Notes: generated by a model from the letters alone, not told the origin. Counted from the first letter of the stretch, positions 34,225-47,345 are shown. The stretch is DNA of 47,358 bases from Microvirga massiliensis (GCF_001006805.1 NZ_LN811352.1:563296-610653); one strand, 5' to 3'. Numbers and translations: made by a program.

Positions 34225-35565
34225 CTACCGCTTCCCGCGATCATAAGGGTTCTCGCCGGTTCGGAGCGACATCCGGATCGGAACACCCTTGAGATCGAAG
34301 GCGTCGCGAATGTTGTTCACGAGATAGCGCGTGTAGCTCTTCGGCAGGGCGTCGAGCTGATTGCCGAAGACGGCGAAGTGCGGAGGGCGCGCCTTCACCT
34401 GGGTCATGTATCGGATCTTGATCCGCCGACCGGAGACGGCCGGCGGCGGGTTGGCGGCAATGGCATCCGCCAGCCACTGATTCAGTCTTGCGGTCGAGAT
34501 CCGCCGGTTCCAGGTCTCGAAGGCCGCGAAAATGGCCTGCATCAGCGGATCGAACCCGGTCCCCGCCAGTCCCGATATCGGCACGACGGCGACACCCCTG
34601 ACCTGCGGGAGCAGCCGCGTCGCCTTTTCGCGCAGTTCCCGGAGCAGGCCGGGTTGGTCTGCGACGAGATCCCATTTGTTGAGACCGATGACGAGCGCCC
34701 TGCCCTCCTGCTCGACGAGATCGACGATCGAGAGATCCTGCTTTTCGAACGGGATCGTAGAATCGAGCAGAACCACGACGACTTCGGCGAACTGGACCGC
34801 GCGAAGAGCGTTGGCGACGGAGAGCTTCTCGAGCTTGTCCTCGACGCGGGAGCGCTTCCGCAACCCGGCGGTATCGAAAATCCGCAGCGGTCTTCCACGC
34901 CAGGACCAGTCGATGGCGATGGAATCGCGCGTGATCCCGGCTTCGGGGCCGGTGAGAAGCCGATCCTCGCCGAGCAGGCGATTGATCAGGGTGGATTTTC
35001 CGGCATTGGGCCGTCCCACAATCGCGACCTGGAGGGGCTTGCCCTCCTCCCGTTCGTCCTCCTCGTCCCCCGGCTCCGGGAAGAACGGCATCAGGGCTTC
35101 GAAGAGATCGGCCATCCCCTCCCCGTGCTCGGCGGATAGTGGCACGGGATCGCCCAAGCCGACCGAGTAGGCCTCGTAGGCCCCTGCGAGGCCGGCCCCA
35201 CCCTCCGCCTTGTTGGCGACGAGGATTACTGGCCTTCCGGAGCGGCGGACGAGGTCGGCTAAGGGGCGGTCGGTCGGCAGGATGCCCGACCGCGCGTCCA
35301 CCAGGAAGAGGATCACATCGGCATCCTCGATGGCGGCTTCGGTCTGTGACCGCATCCGATCGAGCAGCGTACCCTCGTCGGCCTCCTCGATCCCCGCCGT
35401 GTCGACCACGCGGAAGGTGAGATCTCCGAGTCTCGCCTCGCCCTCGCGCCGGTCCCGCGTCACGCCCGGCCGATCGTCGACGAGGGCGAGCTTCTTTCCA
35501 ACGAGCCGGTTGAACAGCGTCGACTTGCCGACGTTCGGCCGCCCGACGATTGCAACGGTCAGCAT
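34225..35565 (-). CDS. der: Ribosome biogenesis GTPase Der (EngA)
   Basis: A 446-residue protein with two tandem GTPase domains (GRPNVGKST at 8-16; a second GRPNAGKST near 185-195), each with DTAG and NK(A/W)(E/D) motifs, and a C-terminal KH-like domain containing [15 protein letters not shown]. It is essential for 50S assembly. It lies 18 bp downstream of the TPR membrane protein gene, as in the yfgM-der neighbourhood, but without bamB between them. Confidence 0.97.
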   Translation of the reverse strand: MLTVAIVGRPNVGKSTLFNRLVGKKLALVDDRPGVTRDRREGEARLGDLTFRVVDTAGIEEADEGTLLDRMRSQTEAAIEDADVILFLVDARSGILPTDRPLADLVRRSGRPVILVANKAEGGAGLAGAYEAYSVGLGDPVPLSAEHGEGMADLFEALMPFFPEPGDEEDEREEGKPLQVAIVGRPNAGKSTLINRLLGEDRLLTGPEAGITRDSIAIDWSWRGRPLRIFDTAGLRKRSRVEDKLEKLSVANALRAVQFAEVVVVLLDSTIPFEKQDLSIVDLVEQEGRALVIGLNKWDLVADQPGLLRELREKATRLLPQVRGVAVVPISGLAGTGFDPLMQAIFAAFETWNRRISTARLNQWLADAIAANPPPAVSGRRIKIRYMTQVKARPPHFAVFGNQLDALPKSYTRYLVNNIRDAFDLKGVPIRMSLRTGENPYDRGKR

Positions 35566-35583
35566 CGAGGCACCGATCCAATC

Positions 35584-36258
35584 CTATTGCGTGCTCGTGA
35601 CGGGACCACCTGCAACGAGAGCCGTATAGATCTCCAGGCGCTGGCGCAGGCCCGCAGGCGTCTCTCGATCGGCGGCGATCCGGTCGAACCACTGGCTCGC
35701 AAACTCATAGTCGCGGGCTTTAAGCCCGGAGAGGCCGAGAAGTTCACGCGCAGTATGGCGCCAAATCTGTTCGGGGCCGGCAAGACGCTCGAGATCCGTC
35801 CGGATCTTGGCAGGATCTGCGTTATCGAAGCGCAGCATCGATGCCCGCAATCGGGCGAGATCCTGCCAGACAGGATTGATGTTGCCGTCTGCCGCGAGGG
35901 CGTCATAGGCCGTCGCGCCACCCTCGGCATCGGTGCGGCCCAGTTCGGCGGCAAGGCGGAAGCGCGTCAGGAGGGCGTAGCCACCGGGCGCATCGGCCGC
36001 CAGAGACTCGAAGGCGGCCCGCGCCTCGTCGTGCTTGCCCTGCTCCGCGAGTTCCGACGCCTCGTAGAACCGGACCGCGGCGGCCTGTGCGGTTTGCGCC
36101 TGCGAGTGCTGCCAATAGCGCCAGCCGCCGACTCCAACGAGCAGCAGCAGCAGAGCGGCCACGATGAGGGTGCTGTAGCGGCGCCAGAACTGCGCGATGC
36201 GATCCCGGCGGTATTCCTCTTCGACCTCTCGGATGAATTGTTCGTCTTCTGCTGCCAT
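35584..36258 (-). CDS. Membrane-anchored TPR protein (YfgM-like)
   Basis: A 224-residue protein with a charged N-terminus, one membrane helix (about 30-46, LIVAALLLLLVGVGGW) and periplasmic TPR-like helices, matching the TPR_21 ancillary SecYEG/YfgM family. In E. coli YfgM helps hand periplasmic proteins from the translocon to chaperones. It lies directly upstream of der on the same strand, which supports the assignment. Confidence 0.85.
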   Translation of the reverse strand: MAAEDEQFIREVEEEYRRDRIAQFWRRYSTLIVAALLLLLVGVGGWRYWQHSQAQTAQAAAVRFYEASELAEQGKHDEARAAFESLAADAPGGYALLTRFRLAAELGRTDAEGGATAYDALAADGNINPVWQDLARLRASMLRFDNADPAKIRTDLERLAGPEQIWRHTARELLGLSGLKARDYEFASQWFDRIAADRETPAGLRQRLEIYTALVAGGPVTSTQ

Positions 36259-36347
36259 GGGTCCTCAACGGCCGGGCCGTCCCCCGGAACGGGGGTCGGG
36301 TATCACAGGCCACTTCGCAAGGCGAGAGGGCGGATTGGCCGTCGAAC

Positions 36348-36938
36348 TCAGCGGCCCGGAAGCACGGGCACGCCGACCAGCCAGGGATGCAGCCAGAACG
36401 CGAAGGCGAGATAGGCCACGGTCCCGAGGACGATGGCGAGCACGTCGTTGCGCCAGCCCGCCGGTGGAGCGGCGGGCCCACCATGCACGACGACCTCGTC
36501 CCGATAGCGGGTGCTGATCCGGGCAATTACGGCCCAGGCGAGGAAGGAGCCGAAGAGAAGGATCGAGCCGAGATCGCCGTTTGCCAGCAAATGCGCAAAG
36601 GCCCAGATCTTCACGCCCGCCAGCATCGGGTGCTTGAGCCGCGCCTTGATGCGCCCGGGAAGGTAGGCAGCGGCAAAGGCAACGAAGGCGAACCAGACCA
36701 GCAGCAGCGCGAGGTGGCGGGTGAAAACCGGTGGCTCCCAGACCGGAATGTACCCGTTCGCGCGGTACTGCCCGTAGCCGATGACGATCAGGATGATCCC
36801 GATGAGCGACAGGAGGGAGTAGAGGCTCCTGTAGCCGCCCTCCCCGAGCCGGGCGATCAGCGCTCTCCGGTTTCCGCGAGCGGTTGTGGAGAGATGCGTG
36901 CCGATGAAGATCACAAGACCGAGAAGAAGAAGCGTCAT
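36348..36938 (-). CDS. NnrU family membrane protein
   Basis: A 196-residue protein with about six hydrophobic helices. The N-terminal FIGTHLSTTARGNRRALI and central HPMLAGVKIWAFAHLLANGD blocks match the NnrU family. The family was named for a gene near nitrite and nitric oxide reductase genes, but no denitrification gene is near here. The function is uncertain. Confidence 0.9.
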   Translation of the reverse strand: MTLLLLGLVIFIGTHLSTTARGNRRALIARLGEGGYRSLYSLLSLIGIILIVIGYGQYRANGYIPVWEPPVFTRHLALLLVWFAFVAFAAAYLPGRIKARLKHPMLAGVKIWAFAHLLANGDLGSILLFGSFLAWAVIARISTRYRDEVVVHGGPAAPPAGWRNDVLAIVLGTVAYLAFAFWLHPWLVGVPVLPGR

Positions 36939-37071
36939 TGGAGCCTCCGAGGGCTGCCCCTATAGCGGCAGAAAGCCAAGACCGGGAGTCCCGGACCTAT
37001 GCACGCTCGGTCATGCAAGATCGCGCCCGCTCCAGCCAGGTGCTCCGGCTTGAACTCCAGATCGTCCATGA

Positions 37072-37092
37072 CTAGTTACCTGACTAGGCCTA
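37072..37092. promoter_or_regulatory. Candidate operator of the toxin-antitoxin operon
   Basis: Inverted repeat CTAGT (37072-37076) and ACTAG (37083-37087), overlapping the 8-bp palindrome TAGGCCTA (37085-37092), lies 21 bp before the antitoxin start. Type II antitoxins usually bind such palindromes to repress their own operon; binding is inferred. Confidence 0.45.
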
Positions 37093-37112
37093 ACAGAACG
37101 GACTGATGAAAT

Positions 37113-37370
37113 ATGAAGAGTTGGCCGGTTCAGGATGCCAAAGCTCGCTTCAGTGAACTCCTCGACACGTGTCTGACGGAAGGTCCTCAGCTGGTCACCA
37201 AGCGCGGACAGGAGGCAGCGGTGCTCGTTCCCGTGAGGGATTGGCAGCGCCTCCAGCAAGCAGTTCGCCCGACTCTGAAGGAGCTGCTTCTCGCCGACAG
37301 GCCGCGGCATGACATTGCGGTACCTCCACGAGGCCGCCTTCGGCGCCGACGCCCCTCTGATCTCGACTGA
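37113..37370 (+). CDS. Phd/YefM-type antitoxin
   Basis: An 85-residue DNA-binding antitoxin. The N-terminal SWPVQDAKARFSELLD and QLVTKRGQEAAVLVP are the Phd/YefM fold; the C-terminal part is Arg/Pro-rich and should wrap and inhibit the toxin. The stop is 5 nt before the toxin start, the standard antitoxin-first operon. The pair sits between core genes and is probably an acquired stability module. Confidence 0.92.
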   Translation: MKSWPVQDAKARFSELLDTCLTEGPQLVTKRGQEAAVLVPVRDWQRLQQAVRPTLKELLLADRPRHDIAVPPRGRLRRRRPSDLD

Positions 37371-37375
37371 CGCCT

Positions 37376-37789
37376 ATGTATCTTCTCGATACAAATATCG
37401 TTTCCGAGCTTCGTCGTCCGCGACCCCACGGTGCAGTGTTGTCATGGCTGAACAGCGTCGCCGACGCTGACCTTTACCTGTCGGTAGTTACTATCGGCGA
37501 GGCTCAAGCTGGCGTCGAGATCACTCGCGAGCAGGATTCGGCCAAGGCTGCCGAGATCGAGAGTTGGCTCGAAACGGTGGCGGAATCATACAATATCTTA
37601 GCAATGGATGCTCGGGTCTTCCGCCGGTGGGCGAAGCTCATGCATCATCGTTCCGACGATCTCATCGAAGATGCGATGATCGCCGCTACTGCCCTGGTGC
37701 ACAACCTCACTGTCGTTACTCGCAATGTTCGAGATTTTGAACAGCTCGGAGTCCAAACCCTCAATCCCTTTGAGGCAGCAGAAACGTGA
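37376..37789 (+). CDS. PIN-domain toxin (VapC/FitB-like)
   Basis: A 137-residue PIN endoribonuclease. Acidic residues for Mg binding are visible: Asp5 (YLLDTNIVSEL), Glu42 (TIGEAQAGV), Asp99 (IEDAMIAATA) and the Asp of TRNVRDFEQLG. VapC toxins usually cut specific tRNAs or rRNA; this target is unknown. It is paired with the antitoxin upstream and ends 18 bp before convergent guaA. Confidence 0.93.
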   Translation: MYLLDTNIVSELRRPRPHGAVLSWLNSVADADLYLSVVTIGEAQAGVEITREQDSAKAAEIESWLETVAESYNILAMDARVFRRWAKLMHHRSDDLIEDAMIAATALVHNLTVVTRNVRDFEQLGVQTLNPFEAAET

Positions 37790-37807
37790 TGTGTCGCCTG
37801 CACACAT

Positions 37808-39364
37808 TCACTCCCACTCGATCGTCCCGGGCGGCTTCGACGTGACGTCATAGACGACGCGGTTGATCCCTTTCACCTCATTGATGATGCGGGTCGCAAC
37901 GCGGCCGATGAATTTCATGTCGAAGGGATAGAAATCCGCCGTCATTCCGTCGACGGATGTCACGGCGCGTAGCGCACAGACATAATCATAGGTGCGCTCA
38001 TCGCCCATGACGCCGACGGTCTTCACGGGCAGGAGAACCGCGAAGGCCTGCCAGATGTCGTCGTAGAGGCCGGCGAGCCGGATCTCCTCGAGATAGATCG
38101 CATCGGCCTTGCGGAGGATGTCGAGTTTCTCGCGGGTGATCTCGCCCGGAACGCGAATGGCAAGTCCGGGGCCCGGGAACGGATGTCGGCCCACGAATGC
38201 GTCGGGCAGTCCCAGTTTGCGTCCGAGCTCGCGAACTTCGTCCTTGAAGAGTTCCCGAAGCGGCTCGACGAGCTTCATGTTCATGCGCTCGGGCAATCCG
38301 CCTACATTGTGGTGGCTCTTGATCGTCACCGACGGTCCGCCGCTGAACGAGACGCTTTCGATCACGTCCGGATAGAGCGTCCCTTGAGCGAGGAAATCGG
38401 CTCCGCCAATCTTCTTGGCTTCCGCTTCGAACACTTCGATGAAGAGGCGACCGATCGTCTTGCGCTTAACTTCGGGGTCGCTGACGCCTTCGAGGGCACC
38501 GATGAACAGATCTTGCGCCTGCACGTGCACGAGCGGGATGTTGTAGTGATCCCGGAAGAGGCTCACGACCTGCTCGGCTTCCGCAGCCCGCATCAGCCCG
38601 TGATCCACGAACACGCAGGTGAGCTGGTCCGCAATCGCCTCATGGATCAGGACTGCGGCAACCGCGGAGTCGACGCCACCGGATAGCCCGCAGATCACAC
38701 GGCCCTTGCCGACTTGCTCGCGGATCCGCTCCACCATCTCGTCGCGGAACGAGCCCATCGTCCAGTCGCCACGGCAGCCCGCGATGTCGCGCACGAAGTT
38801 CCGGATCAGCAGCGCGCCATGCGGCGTATGCACGACCTCCGGGTGGAACTGCACGCCGAAATAGCGACGCCCCTCGTCGGCGACGATCGCGAACGGGGCG
38901 TTCTCCGACACGGCGATTGGCTCGAAGCCGTCCGGCAGCTTCGTCACGCGGTCGCCATGGCTCATCCAGACGGGATAGCGCTCACCCTTGTGCCAGACGC
39001 CGCGGAAAAGCGCACTCTCCGAGAGGATCTCGACCTCGGCACGACCGAACTCGGCGTGATGTCCACCCTCGACCTCGCCTCCGAGTTGCTTCGCCATCGT
39101 CTGCTGGCCGTAGCAGATCCCGAAGACGGGAACCCCGGAGGTGAACACGGTGTCCGGTGCCGATGGAGCATCTGCCCCGGTCACGGAGGCCGGGCCGCCC
39201 GACAGGATGATCCCTTTCGGCTTCATGTCCCGGATGGCCTGTTCGGCTTTGTTGAAGGGCACGATCTCGGAATACACGCCCTCCTCCCGGACACGCCGGG
39301 CAATGAGCTGCGTGACTTGCGAGCCGAAGTCGATGATCAGGATCTTGTCGTGCGTCTGGGTCAT
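37808..39364 (-). CDS. guaA: GMP synthase (glutamine-hydrolysing)
   Basis: A 518-residue enzyme converting XMP to GMP. The glutamine amidotransferase domain has Cys84 in GICYGQQTM and the His-Glu of FHPEVVHT; the ATP pyrophosphatase domain starts with the loop [10 protein letters not shown]; the dimerisation domain ends KPPGTIEWE. guaB lies nearby on the same strand, separated by the rsmB-like and MAPEG genes. Confidence 0.97.
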   Translation of the reverse strand: MTQTHDKILIIDFGSQVTQLIARRVREEGVYSEIVPFNKAEQAIRDMKPKGIILSGGPASVTGADAPSAPDTVFTSGVPVFGICYGQQTMAKQLGGEVEGGHHAEFGRAEVEILSESALFRGVWHKGERYPVWMSHGDRVTKLPDGFEPIAVSENAPFAIVADEGRRYFGVQFHPEVVHTPHGALLIRNFVRDIAGCRGDWTMGSFRDEMVERIREQVGKGRVICGLSGGVDSAVAAVLIHEAIADQLTCVFVDHGLMRAAEAEQVVSLFRDHYNIPLVHVQAQDLFIGALEGVSDPEVKRKTIGRLFIEVFEAEAKKIGGADFLAQGTLYPDVIESVSFSGGPSVTIKSHHNVGGLPERMNMKLVEPLRELFKDEVRELGRKLGLPDAFVGRHPFPGPGLAIRVPGEITREKLDILRKADAIYLEEIRLAGLYDDIWQAFAVLLPVKTVGVMGDERTYDYVCALRAVTSVDGMTADFYPFDMKFIGRVATRIINEVKGINRVVYDVTSKPPGTIEWE

Positions 39365-39424
39365 GGCGGGTCGTTAGGGCACCGGGCCTTTGGGAGCAAT
39401 GATTGCGGGGTCACGTATTGCCTC

Positions 39425-40729
39425 TCACGCCGGATTGCTCCGTCGCTCGAGGACGCTGATATAGAAGCCGTCGGTGCCGGTCCGATACGGGGAGAGTTGG
39501 AGACCGTTCGTGGTCCGAATCCGCCCCGCATCGAGTGGGAGGCCCGACCGGGCGACCATCTCGGCAGGGTCGAGTGCCACGATGTATGGCTCACGTTCGC
39601 AGAGGCCGGCCACCGCCGCGTCGTTCTCTTCCGGCAGGACCGAGCAGGTCACATAGGCGATGCGGCCACCGGGCCGGACGAGTCGCGCGGCCCGGTCGAG
39701 GACTGTTGCCTGCTCTCGGCAGCGGATCTCCAGGCTTCCCGGCCTGACGCGCCATTTGGAATCCGGGTTTCGCCGCCATGTCCCAGTGCCGGTGCAAGGC
39801 GCGTCGACGAGGACGAGGTCGATCCGGCCGTCCAGATCCGCAAGCACATCGGAACCCGCTCGCGGAGTCCTCACTTGGACGTTGCGTGCCCCCGCTCGTG
39901 CGAGCCGCGCGTGGATCGGCGCCAGACGACGTGGATCGAGGTCGGAGGCATAGATCTGGCCACGGTTTTCCATCATCGCCGCGAGGGCGAGCGTCTTGCC
40001 GCCGCCGCCGGCGCAGAGATCGACGACCTGCTCGCCCGGCTGGGCTCCCGTCAGGAGTGCCGCGAGCTGGGAGCCTTCGTCCTGGATCTCGATCAAGCCC
40101 TTGATGTAGGCCGGCTCGGTCTGCACGGCCGGCCCGCGCCCGTCCTCGGCAGTAATGATGCGAAGGCCCAAAGGTGAAATCAGCGTGTCGATTGCACCGA
40201 AATGCGACAGGGCCTCACGGGCCTCCTCCCGCCCGGCCGCCTTCAGAAGGTTCACTCTGAGATCGAGCGGTGCGCGCGCATCCAGCGCCTGCATCTCTAC
40301 CGCGACATTGCCGGAGAACGCGCGGCGGAGCGAGGGCTCGAGCCATTCCGGAAAATCTCCCGCGATCCAGGCAGGTGCCTGCGAAAGATCCGGACGATCG
40401 AGCCGCTCCCGTTCGCTCTCGGAGAGCGGCGCCGGGGCATATCGCTCTCCAGAACAGAGGCTCGCAATCTGGTCGATCGTGTAGTTCCTCTGGAGGCGCA
40501 GGGCACCCAGCATGATGGCCCGGGGCGTAGCATCGCCCATGATCCACGCCGCAGACGATTTCCGCCGCAATGCATCGTAGACGAGCGATGCGATATTGGC
40601 CCGGTCCTTCGAGCCGGCGAACCGGTGGGAAATTCCCCACTCTTTCAAGGCGTCCGATGCCGGGCGACGGCGCTCCTCGATTTCGGACAACACATCGATC
40701 GCCGCGGCGATTCGAGCAGCGGGCGTCAT
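39425..40729 (-). CDS. rsmB: RsmB/NOP-family 16S rRNA m5C methyltransferase
   Basis: A 434-residue SAM-dependent RNA methyltransferase. An N-terminal NusB-like helical region is followed by the Rossmann domain: motif I VDLCAGGGGKTLALA, motif IV VDAPCTGTGTWRRNPD with its cysteine, and motif VI VTCSVLPEEN with the catalytic cysteine. This architecture is that of RsmB (m5C967 of 16S rRNA); the exact target is inferred. It overlaps the MAPEG gene by 4 nt (ATGA). Confidence 0.88.
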   Translation of the reverse strand: MTPAARIAAAIDVLSEIEERRRPASDALKEWGISHRFAGSKDRANIASLVYDALRRKSSAAWIMGDATPRAIMLGALRLQRNYTIDQIASLCSGERYAPAPLSESERERLDRPDLSQAPAWIAGDFPEWLEPSLRRAFSGNVAVEMQALDARAPLDLRVNLLKAAGREEAREALSHFGAIDTLISPLGLRIITAEDGRGPAVQTEPAYIKGLIEIQDEGSQLAALLTGAQPGEQVVDLCAGGGGKTLALAAMMENRGQIYASDLDPRRLAPIHARLARAGARNVQVRTPRAGSDVLADLDGRIDLVLVDAPCTGTGTWRRNPDSKWRVRPGSLEIRCREQATVLDRAARLVRPGGRIAYVTCSVLPEENDAAVAGLCEREPYIVALDPAEMVARSGLPLDAGRIRTTNGLQLSPYRTGTDGFYISVLERRSNPA

Positions 40730-41157
40730 GGCGTATCACCCGCGAGAATACGCCAGGCAAGAAGCATCCAGAGGATCGCGAGAAGAATGACGCCGACCGA
40801 GAAGACCTGGAACCGCTGTGCGACCACATTCGTCGTGATGTGGATCGCGGCATGCACGAGGCGCATGAGGACGAAGCACCAGGACAGAATCACGAATAGG
40901 ACATCTGCTTGGCGTGTCAGAAGAGCGATTACGACAACGAGATAGAACAGGACCGGCAGCTCGAGCTGGTTGTGAAACGCGTTCGCGAGCTTCTGGACGG
41001 AAGTCGGCCAACGCCGCTCGCCGAGAGCGATCTCGTCCATCCGCACCAGACCCGCCCTGAGCGCTCCCACACGCGCATGGCCGAGGGCTGCGAGCAGCAC
41101 GAGGGTCAGCGCGACCCGGACGAAGACCGGCGCCAGAATACTCCCAACGCCCATCAA
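40726..41157 (-). CDS. MAPEG family membrane protein
   Basis: A 143-residue protein with four hydrophobic helices. The AFHNQLELPVLFY block and the Arg-rich loop between helices 1 and 2 mark the MAPEG family (membrane-associated eicosanoid and glutathione metabolism). Bacterial substrates are mostly unknown. Its stop overlaps the start of the downstream rsmB-like gene by 4 nt. Confidence 0.85.
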   Translation of the reverse strand: MMGVGSILAPVFVRVALTLVLLAALGHARVGALRAGLVRMDEIALGERRWPTSVQKLANAFHNQLELPVLFYLVVVIALLTRQADVLFVILSWCFVLMRLVHAAIHITTNVVAQRFQVFSVGVILLAILWMLLAWRILAGDTP

Positions 41158-41201
41158 GACCTCGCAATGCGAGTCGCGCTCTCGCGTGTGATCGTCACGT
41201 C

Positions 41202-44374
<3,173 letters not shown>

Positions 44375-44438
44375 ATCCGGCTCCTCTTTCCGAGGCATTA
44401 CCCTAAGTTCGGCTCGTCGAGACACGAAGGCACGCGCC

Positions 44439-45293
44439 ATGGACCAGAAGGTCATCGATCTCTACGACGCATATACGCATGGCGGGATCAGCCGCAGGCT
44501 GTTCCTCGATCGTCTGGCCACGCTTGCAGGCAGCACCGCAGCCGCTTCGGTGCTTCTCGGCGCTCTGCAGAACGACTACGCGCAAGCGCAGACCGTTTCC
44601 GAGGATGATCCACGGCTCTCGGCCGGAATGGTTGCCGTCCCGGGCGTGAACGACCTCCAGGGCTATCTCGCAAAGCCGAGGAGCGGAGGCAGATCGCCCG
44701 CCGTTCTCGTCATCCACGAGAACCGAGGACTCAACCCGCACATCAAGGATGTGACCCGCCGTCTCGCCGCTGAAGGCTTTCTCGCCCTCGGGCTCGACTA
44801 CCTGTCACCGATCGGAGGCACGCCTGCCGACGAGGACAAGGCGCGGGAGATGATCGGTCAGCTCAAACATCCTGATGTCGTCGCATCGGGGCGAGCGGCC
44901 ATCGCTTTCCTCCGATCCCACTCGGAGGGGAACGGCAAGGCCGGAGCCGTCGGGTTCTGCTGGGGCGGCGGCGCCGTGAACGATCTTGCCGTGGCCGAGC
45001 CCAATCTTGCCGCCGGGGTCGCCTATTACGGCCGACAACCCGACGCCGCAGACGTCCCGAAGATCAAGGCGCCGCTCATGCTGCACTATGCGGGTCTCGA
45101 CGAGCGCATTAATGCAGGCATTCCCGCGTTCGAGGAGGCGCTCAAGAAGGCGGGAAAGACCTACGAGCTCTACGTCTACGAGGGCGCGAACCACGCGTTC
45201 AACAACGACACCAACGCAGCCCGATACGACAAGGCCGCCGCTGAGCAGGCCTGGGGTCGGACAGTCGCGTTTCTCAGAAAATACGTGGCCTGA
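44439..45293 (+). CDS. Dienelactone hydrolase family protein, Tat-exported
   Basis: A 284-residue alpha/beta hydrolase. The N-terminus has a Tat-like signal (SRRLFLDRL at 18-26, then a hydrophobic stretch to about 42 and an AQA cleavage-like site). The dienelactone hydrolase triad is visible: Cys174 (GFCWGGGAV), Asp221 (GLDERI) and His252 (GANHAFNND), with Glu94 in VIHENRGLNPH. The substrate is unknown; such exported members may act on lactones or esters. It stands 64 bp after the MFS gene. Confidence 0.9.
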   Translation: MDQKVIDLYDAYTHGGISRRLFLDRLATLAGSTAAASVLLGALQNDYAQAQTVSEDDPRLSAGMVAVPGVNDLQGYLAKPRSGGRSPAVLVIHENRGLNPHIKDVTRRLAAEGFLALGLDYLSPIGGTPADEDKAREMIGQLKHPDVVASGRAAIAFLRSHSEGNGKAGAVGFCWGGGAVNDLAVAEPNLAAGVAYYGRQPDAADVPKIKAPLMLHYAGLDERINAGIPAFEEALKKAGKTYELYVYEGANHAFNNDTNAARYDKAAAEQAWGRTVAFLRKYVA

Positions 45294-45395
45294 CGATCGG
45301 CCAAGGCCGCTCGAGTCTCGAGGAAACGGACGGCTCCAACACTTAGGAGGCCCGTCGACACCGGCCTCCCCTGCTGGAAGGCTCGGGAGCCGAGC

Positions 45396-46103
45396 TCAAG
45401 CCTCGGCTCGAGTGTCCTGCCTGCCTCGGAACCCTGTCGCGAGCACATACAGCTCCGCCGAGTCCGCTCGGCTGGCCGCCGGCTTGACGTGCCGGACCTG
45501 CGCGAAATCCTGCTTCAGGGCGGTCAGAAGGCTCCCCTCCGTTCCTCCCTGGAAAACCTTGGCGAGAAATGCCCCTCCGGGCGCGAGGACCTGTCTCGCG
45601 AAATCTGCCGCCATTTCGGCGAGCCCCATGATGCGAAGGTGGTCGGTTTTCTTGTGCCCGGTGGTATTGGCCGCCATGTCCGACATGACGAGATCCGCCT
45701 CGCCGCCCAGTCTGGACACCAGGATCTCCGGCGCTTTCTCGTCGAGGAAGTCGAGCTCGAGAAAGTCGACCCCTGCGAGTGGCTCCATCGGAAGGAGATC
45801 GATCGCGACGATCCGACCTCTCCCCTCACCCAGGCCGATCTTGCGGGCCGCGACCTGGGACCAGCCGCCCGGGGCGGCGCCGAGATCGACGATGCGCTGC
45901 CCGGGCCTGAGGACCTTGTACTTCTGGTCGATTTCGATCAGCTTGTAGGCGGCACGGGAACGATACCCTTCCCGCTTCGCCCGAGCGACATACGGATCAT
46001 TGATCTGACGTTCCAGCCACTTCTGGGACGAGAGGGTCCGTTTGCGCGCGGTCTTCAGCCGTTGCTTCAGGTTGCGAGCGCCGGTTTCGCCGCCTCCGCT
46101 CAC
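45396..46103 (-). CDS. rlmE: 23S rRNA 2'-O-ribose methyltransferase RlmE (FtsJ/RrmJ)
   Basis: A 235-residue SAM-dependent enzyme that methylates U2552 in the 23S A-loop. SAM motif VDLGAAPGGWSQV (72-84); the catalytic K-D-K-E set is Lys54 (SRAAYKLIEI), Asp in VMSDMAANTTG, Lys in FLAKVFQGG and Glu in SAELYVLATGF. The basic N-terminal 40 residues are longer than in E. coli. Its start overlaps the Ppx/GppA stop by 4 nt. Confidence 0.96.
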   Translation of the reverse strand: MSGGGETGARNLKQRLKTARKRTLSSQKWLERQINDPYVARAKREGYRSRAAYKLIEIDQKYKVLRPGQRIVDLGAAPGGWSQVAARKIGLGEGRGRIVAIDLLPMEPLAGVDFLELDFLDEKAPEILVSRLGGEADLVMSDMAANTTGHKKTDHLRIMGLAEMAADFARQVLAPGGAFLAKVFQGGTEGSLLTALKQDFAQVRHVKPAASRADSAELYVLATGFRGRQDTRAEA

Positions 46104-47224
46104 GAGTGCCCCCCATCACGCCAGACCCTGTCCTCACGCATCAGGTTCATGAGGATACCCTCTCGCAGGCCGCGATCCGCAATGCGCAGGCGCTCGCTCG
46201 GAAAAGCACGGCGGATTGATTCGAGGATCGCACATCCCGCGAGCACCAGATCGGCTCGTTCGCGGCCGATGCACGGATTCGAAGCCCTTGCTTCGTATGG
46301 CGTGCCGAGCAGGCGATCCACGACATCGGTGATGTCCTCATTTCTCATCCAGAGCCCGTCCACACGCCGACGGTCGTAGCGCGGCAATCGAAGATGAATT
46401 CCACCAATGGTCGTAACCGTGCCGGAAGTGCCGAGCAGATGAAAGCGCGCGCCATCTCCGGCCCGCGCCGCGACCGTCATGAAGCTCAGGAGAAGCTCCG
46501 CCACCTCCTCGACCATAGCCTCGAACACCGTGGGGCTGACTTCGACGCCCCCATATCTTTCGGCCAGCGTCACGACTCCGACGGGGAGCGAATCCCAGGC
46601 GCGGATGCGCTTGCTCGGATCGGCCAGCACGCCGGGTGCAGGTCCCTCGAGCCAGGCGATCTCGGTAGACCCACCGCCGATATCGAAGACAACCACCGAT
46701 TGAGCTGATGGATCCGCGAGGGAGGCGCAGCCGGTCACCGCCAGAAAGGCTTCCGTGCGGCGATCGACGACCTCGAGCTGGAGGTTGAGCTCACTCCGGA
46801 CCCGGGCAATGAAATTTGGCCCGTTCTCCGCGAAGCGGCATGCCTCGGTTGCGACGAGCCGCGCGCGCGTGACACCGCGAGCCATCATCTTGTCCCGGCA
46901 GATCGCGAGCGCCTCGATTGTGCGGCCAATCGCAGCCTCGCTCAGCCGCGCTCCGCGCCCGAGGCCCTCACCCAGACGCACGATCCGCGAAAAGGCATCG
47001 ACGACCCGAAATCCGCGGGGGGTCGGCTCCGCGATGAGGAGCCGGCAATTGTTGGTGCCGAGGTCGAGAGCCGCGTAGCTTCCGGATCTCCCCGGGCCGT
47101 GCCTTCCCCGCCACCCGCTCGAGGCAGTCGCTTGTGCAGAGAGAGATGGTGACCTCGGCAACGCCGGGCCTTCATCCTGCTCCTCGACATCGGCCGCGGT
47201 GTCACTCCGGCTCGCCAAACGCAA
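46100..47224 (-). CDS. Ppx/GppA phosphatase family protein
   Basis: A 374-residue exopolyphosphatase/guanosine pentaphosphate phosphatase of the ASKHA fold: phosphate 1 motif LDLGTNNCRLLI, phosphate 2 motif VFDIGGGSTEIAW, then LPVGVVTLAERYG and GTSGTVTTIGG. It lacks the C-terminal HD-like domain of E. coli Ppx, so it is the short form. About 50 low-complexity residues precede the fold, so the start may lie further in. It overlaps rlmE by 4 nt, a common alphaproteobacterial pairing. Confidence 0.9.
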   Translation of the reverse strand: MRLASRSDTAADVEEQDEGPALPRSPSLSAQATASSGWRGRHGPGRSGSYAALDLGTNNCRLLIAEPTPRGFRVVDAFSRIVRLGEGLGRGARLSEAAIGRTIEALAICRDKMMARGVTRARLVATEACRFAENGPNFIARVRSELNLQLEVVDRRTEAFLAVTGCASLADPSAQSVVVFDIGGGSTEIAWLEGPAPGVLADPSKRIRAWDSLPVGVVTLAERYGGVEVSPTVFEAMVEEVAELLLSFMTVAARAGDGARFHLLGTSGTVTTIGGIHLRLPRYDRRRVDGLWMRNEDITDVVDRLLGTPYEARASNPCIGRERADLVLAGCAILESIRRAFPSERLRIADRGLREGILMNLMREDRVWRDGGHS

Positions 47225-47302
47225 TGTCCTCCGGCGTGGCGCCGCGATGCGCCACTCCCCTTGATCGTAACCGTGGCCTTATCGATCTGCAAAGGGCGCT
47301 TT

Positions 47303-47345
47303 AGCATCGGACCCAAAAGTGGAATCCACTTTTGGGTCCGATGCT
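47303..47345. repeat. 43-bp near-perfect palindrome
   Basis: The 21-bp arms (47303-47323 and 47325-47345) are exact reverse complements separated by one base. The arm contains CGGACCCAAAAGTGGA. It lies 78 bp upstream of the Ppx/GppA gene at the window edge. I recall similar sequences between genes in Hyphomicrobiales, but cannot check this here. Confidence 0.85.

Noticed and set aside
38714..40177. Open frame of 487 codons opposite guaA and rsmB
   Set aside because: It spans the junction of two well-supported genes on the other strand and has no domain.
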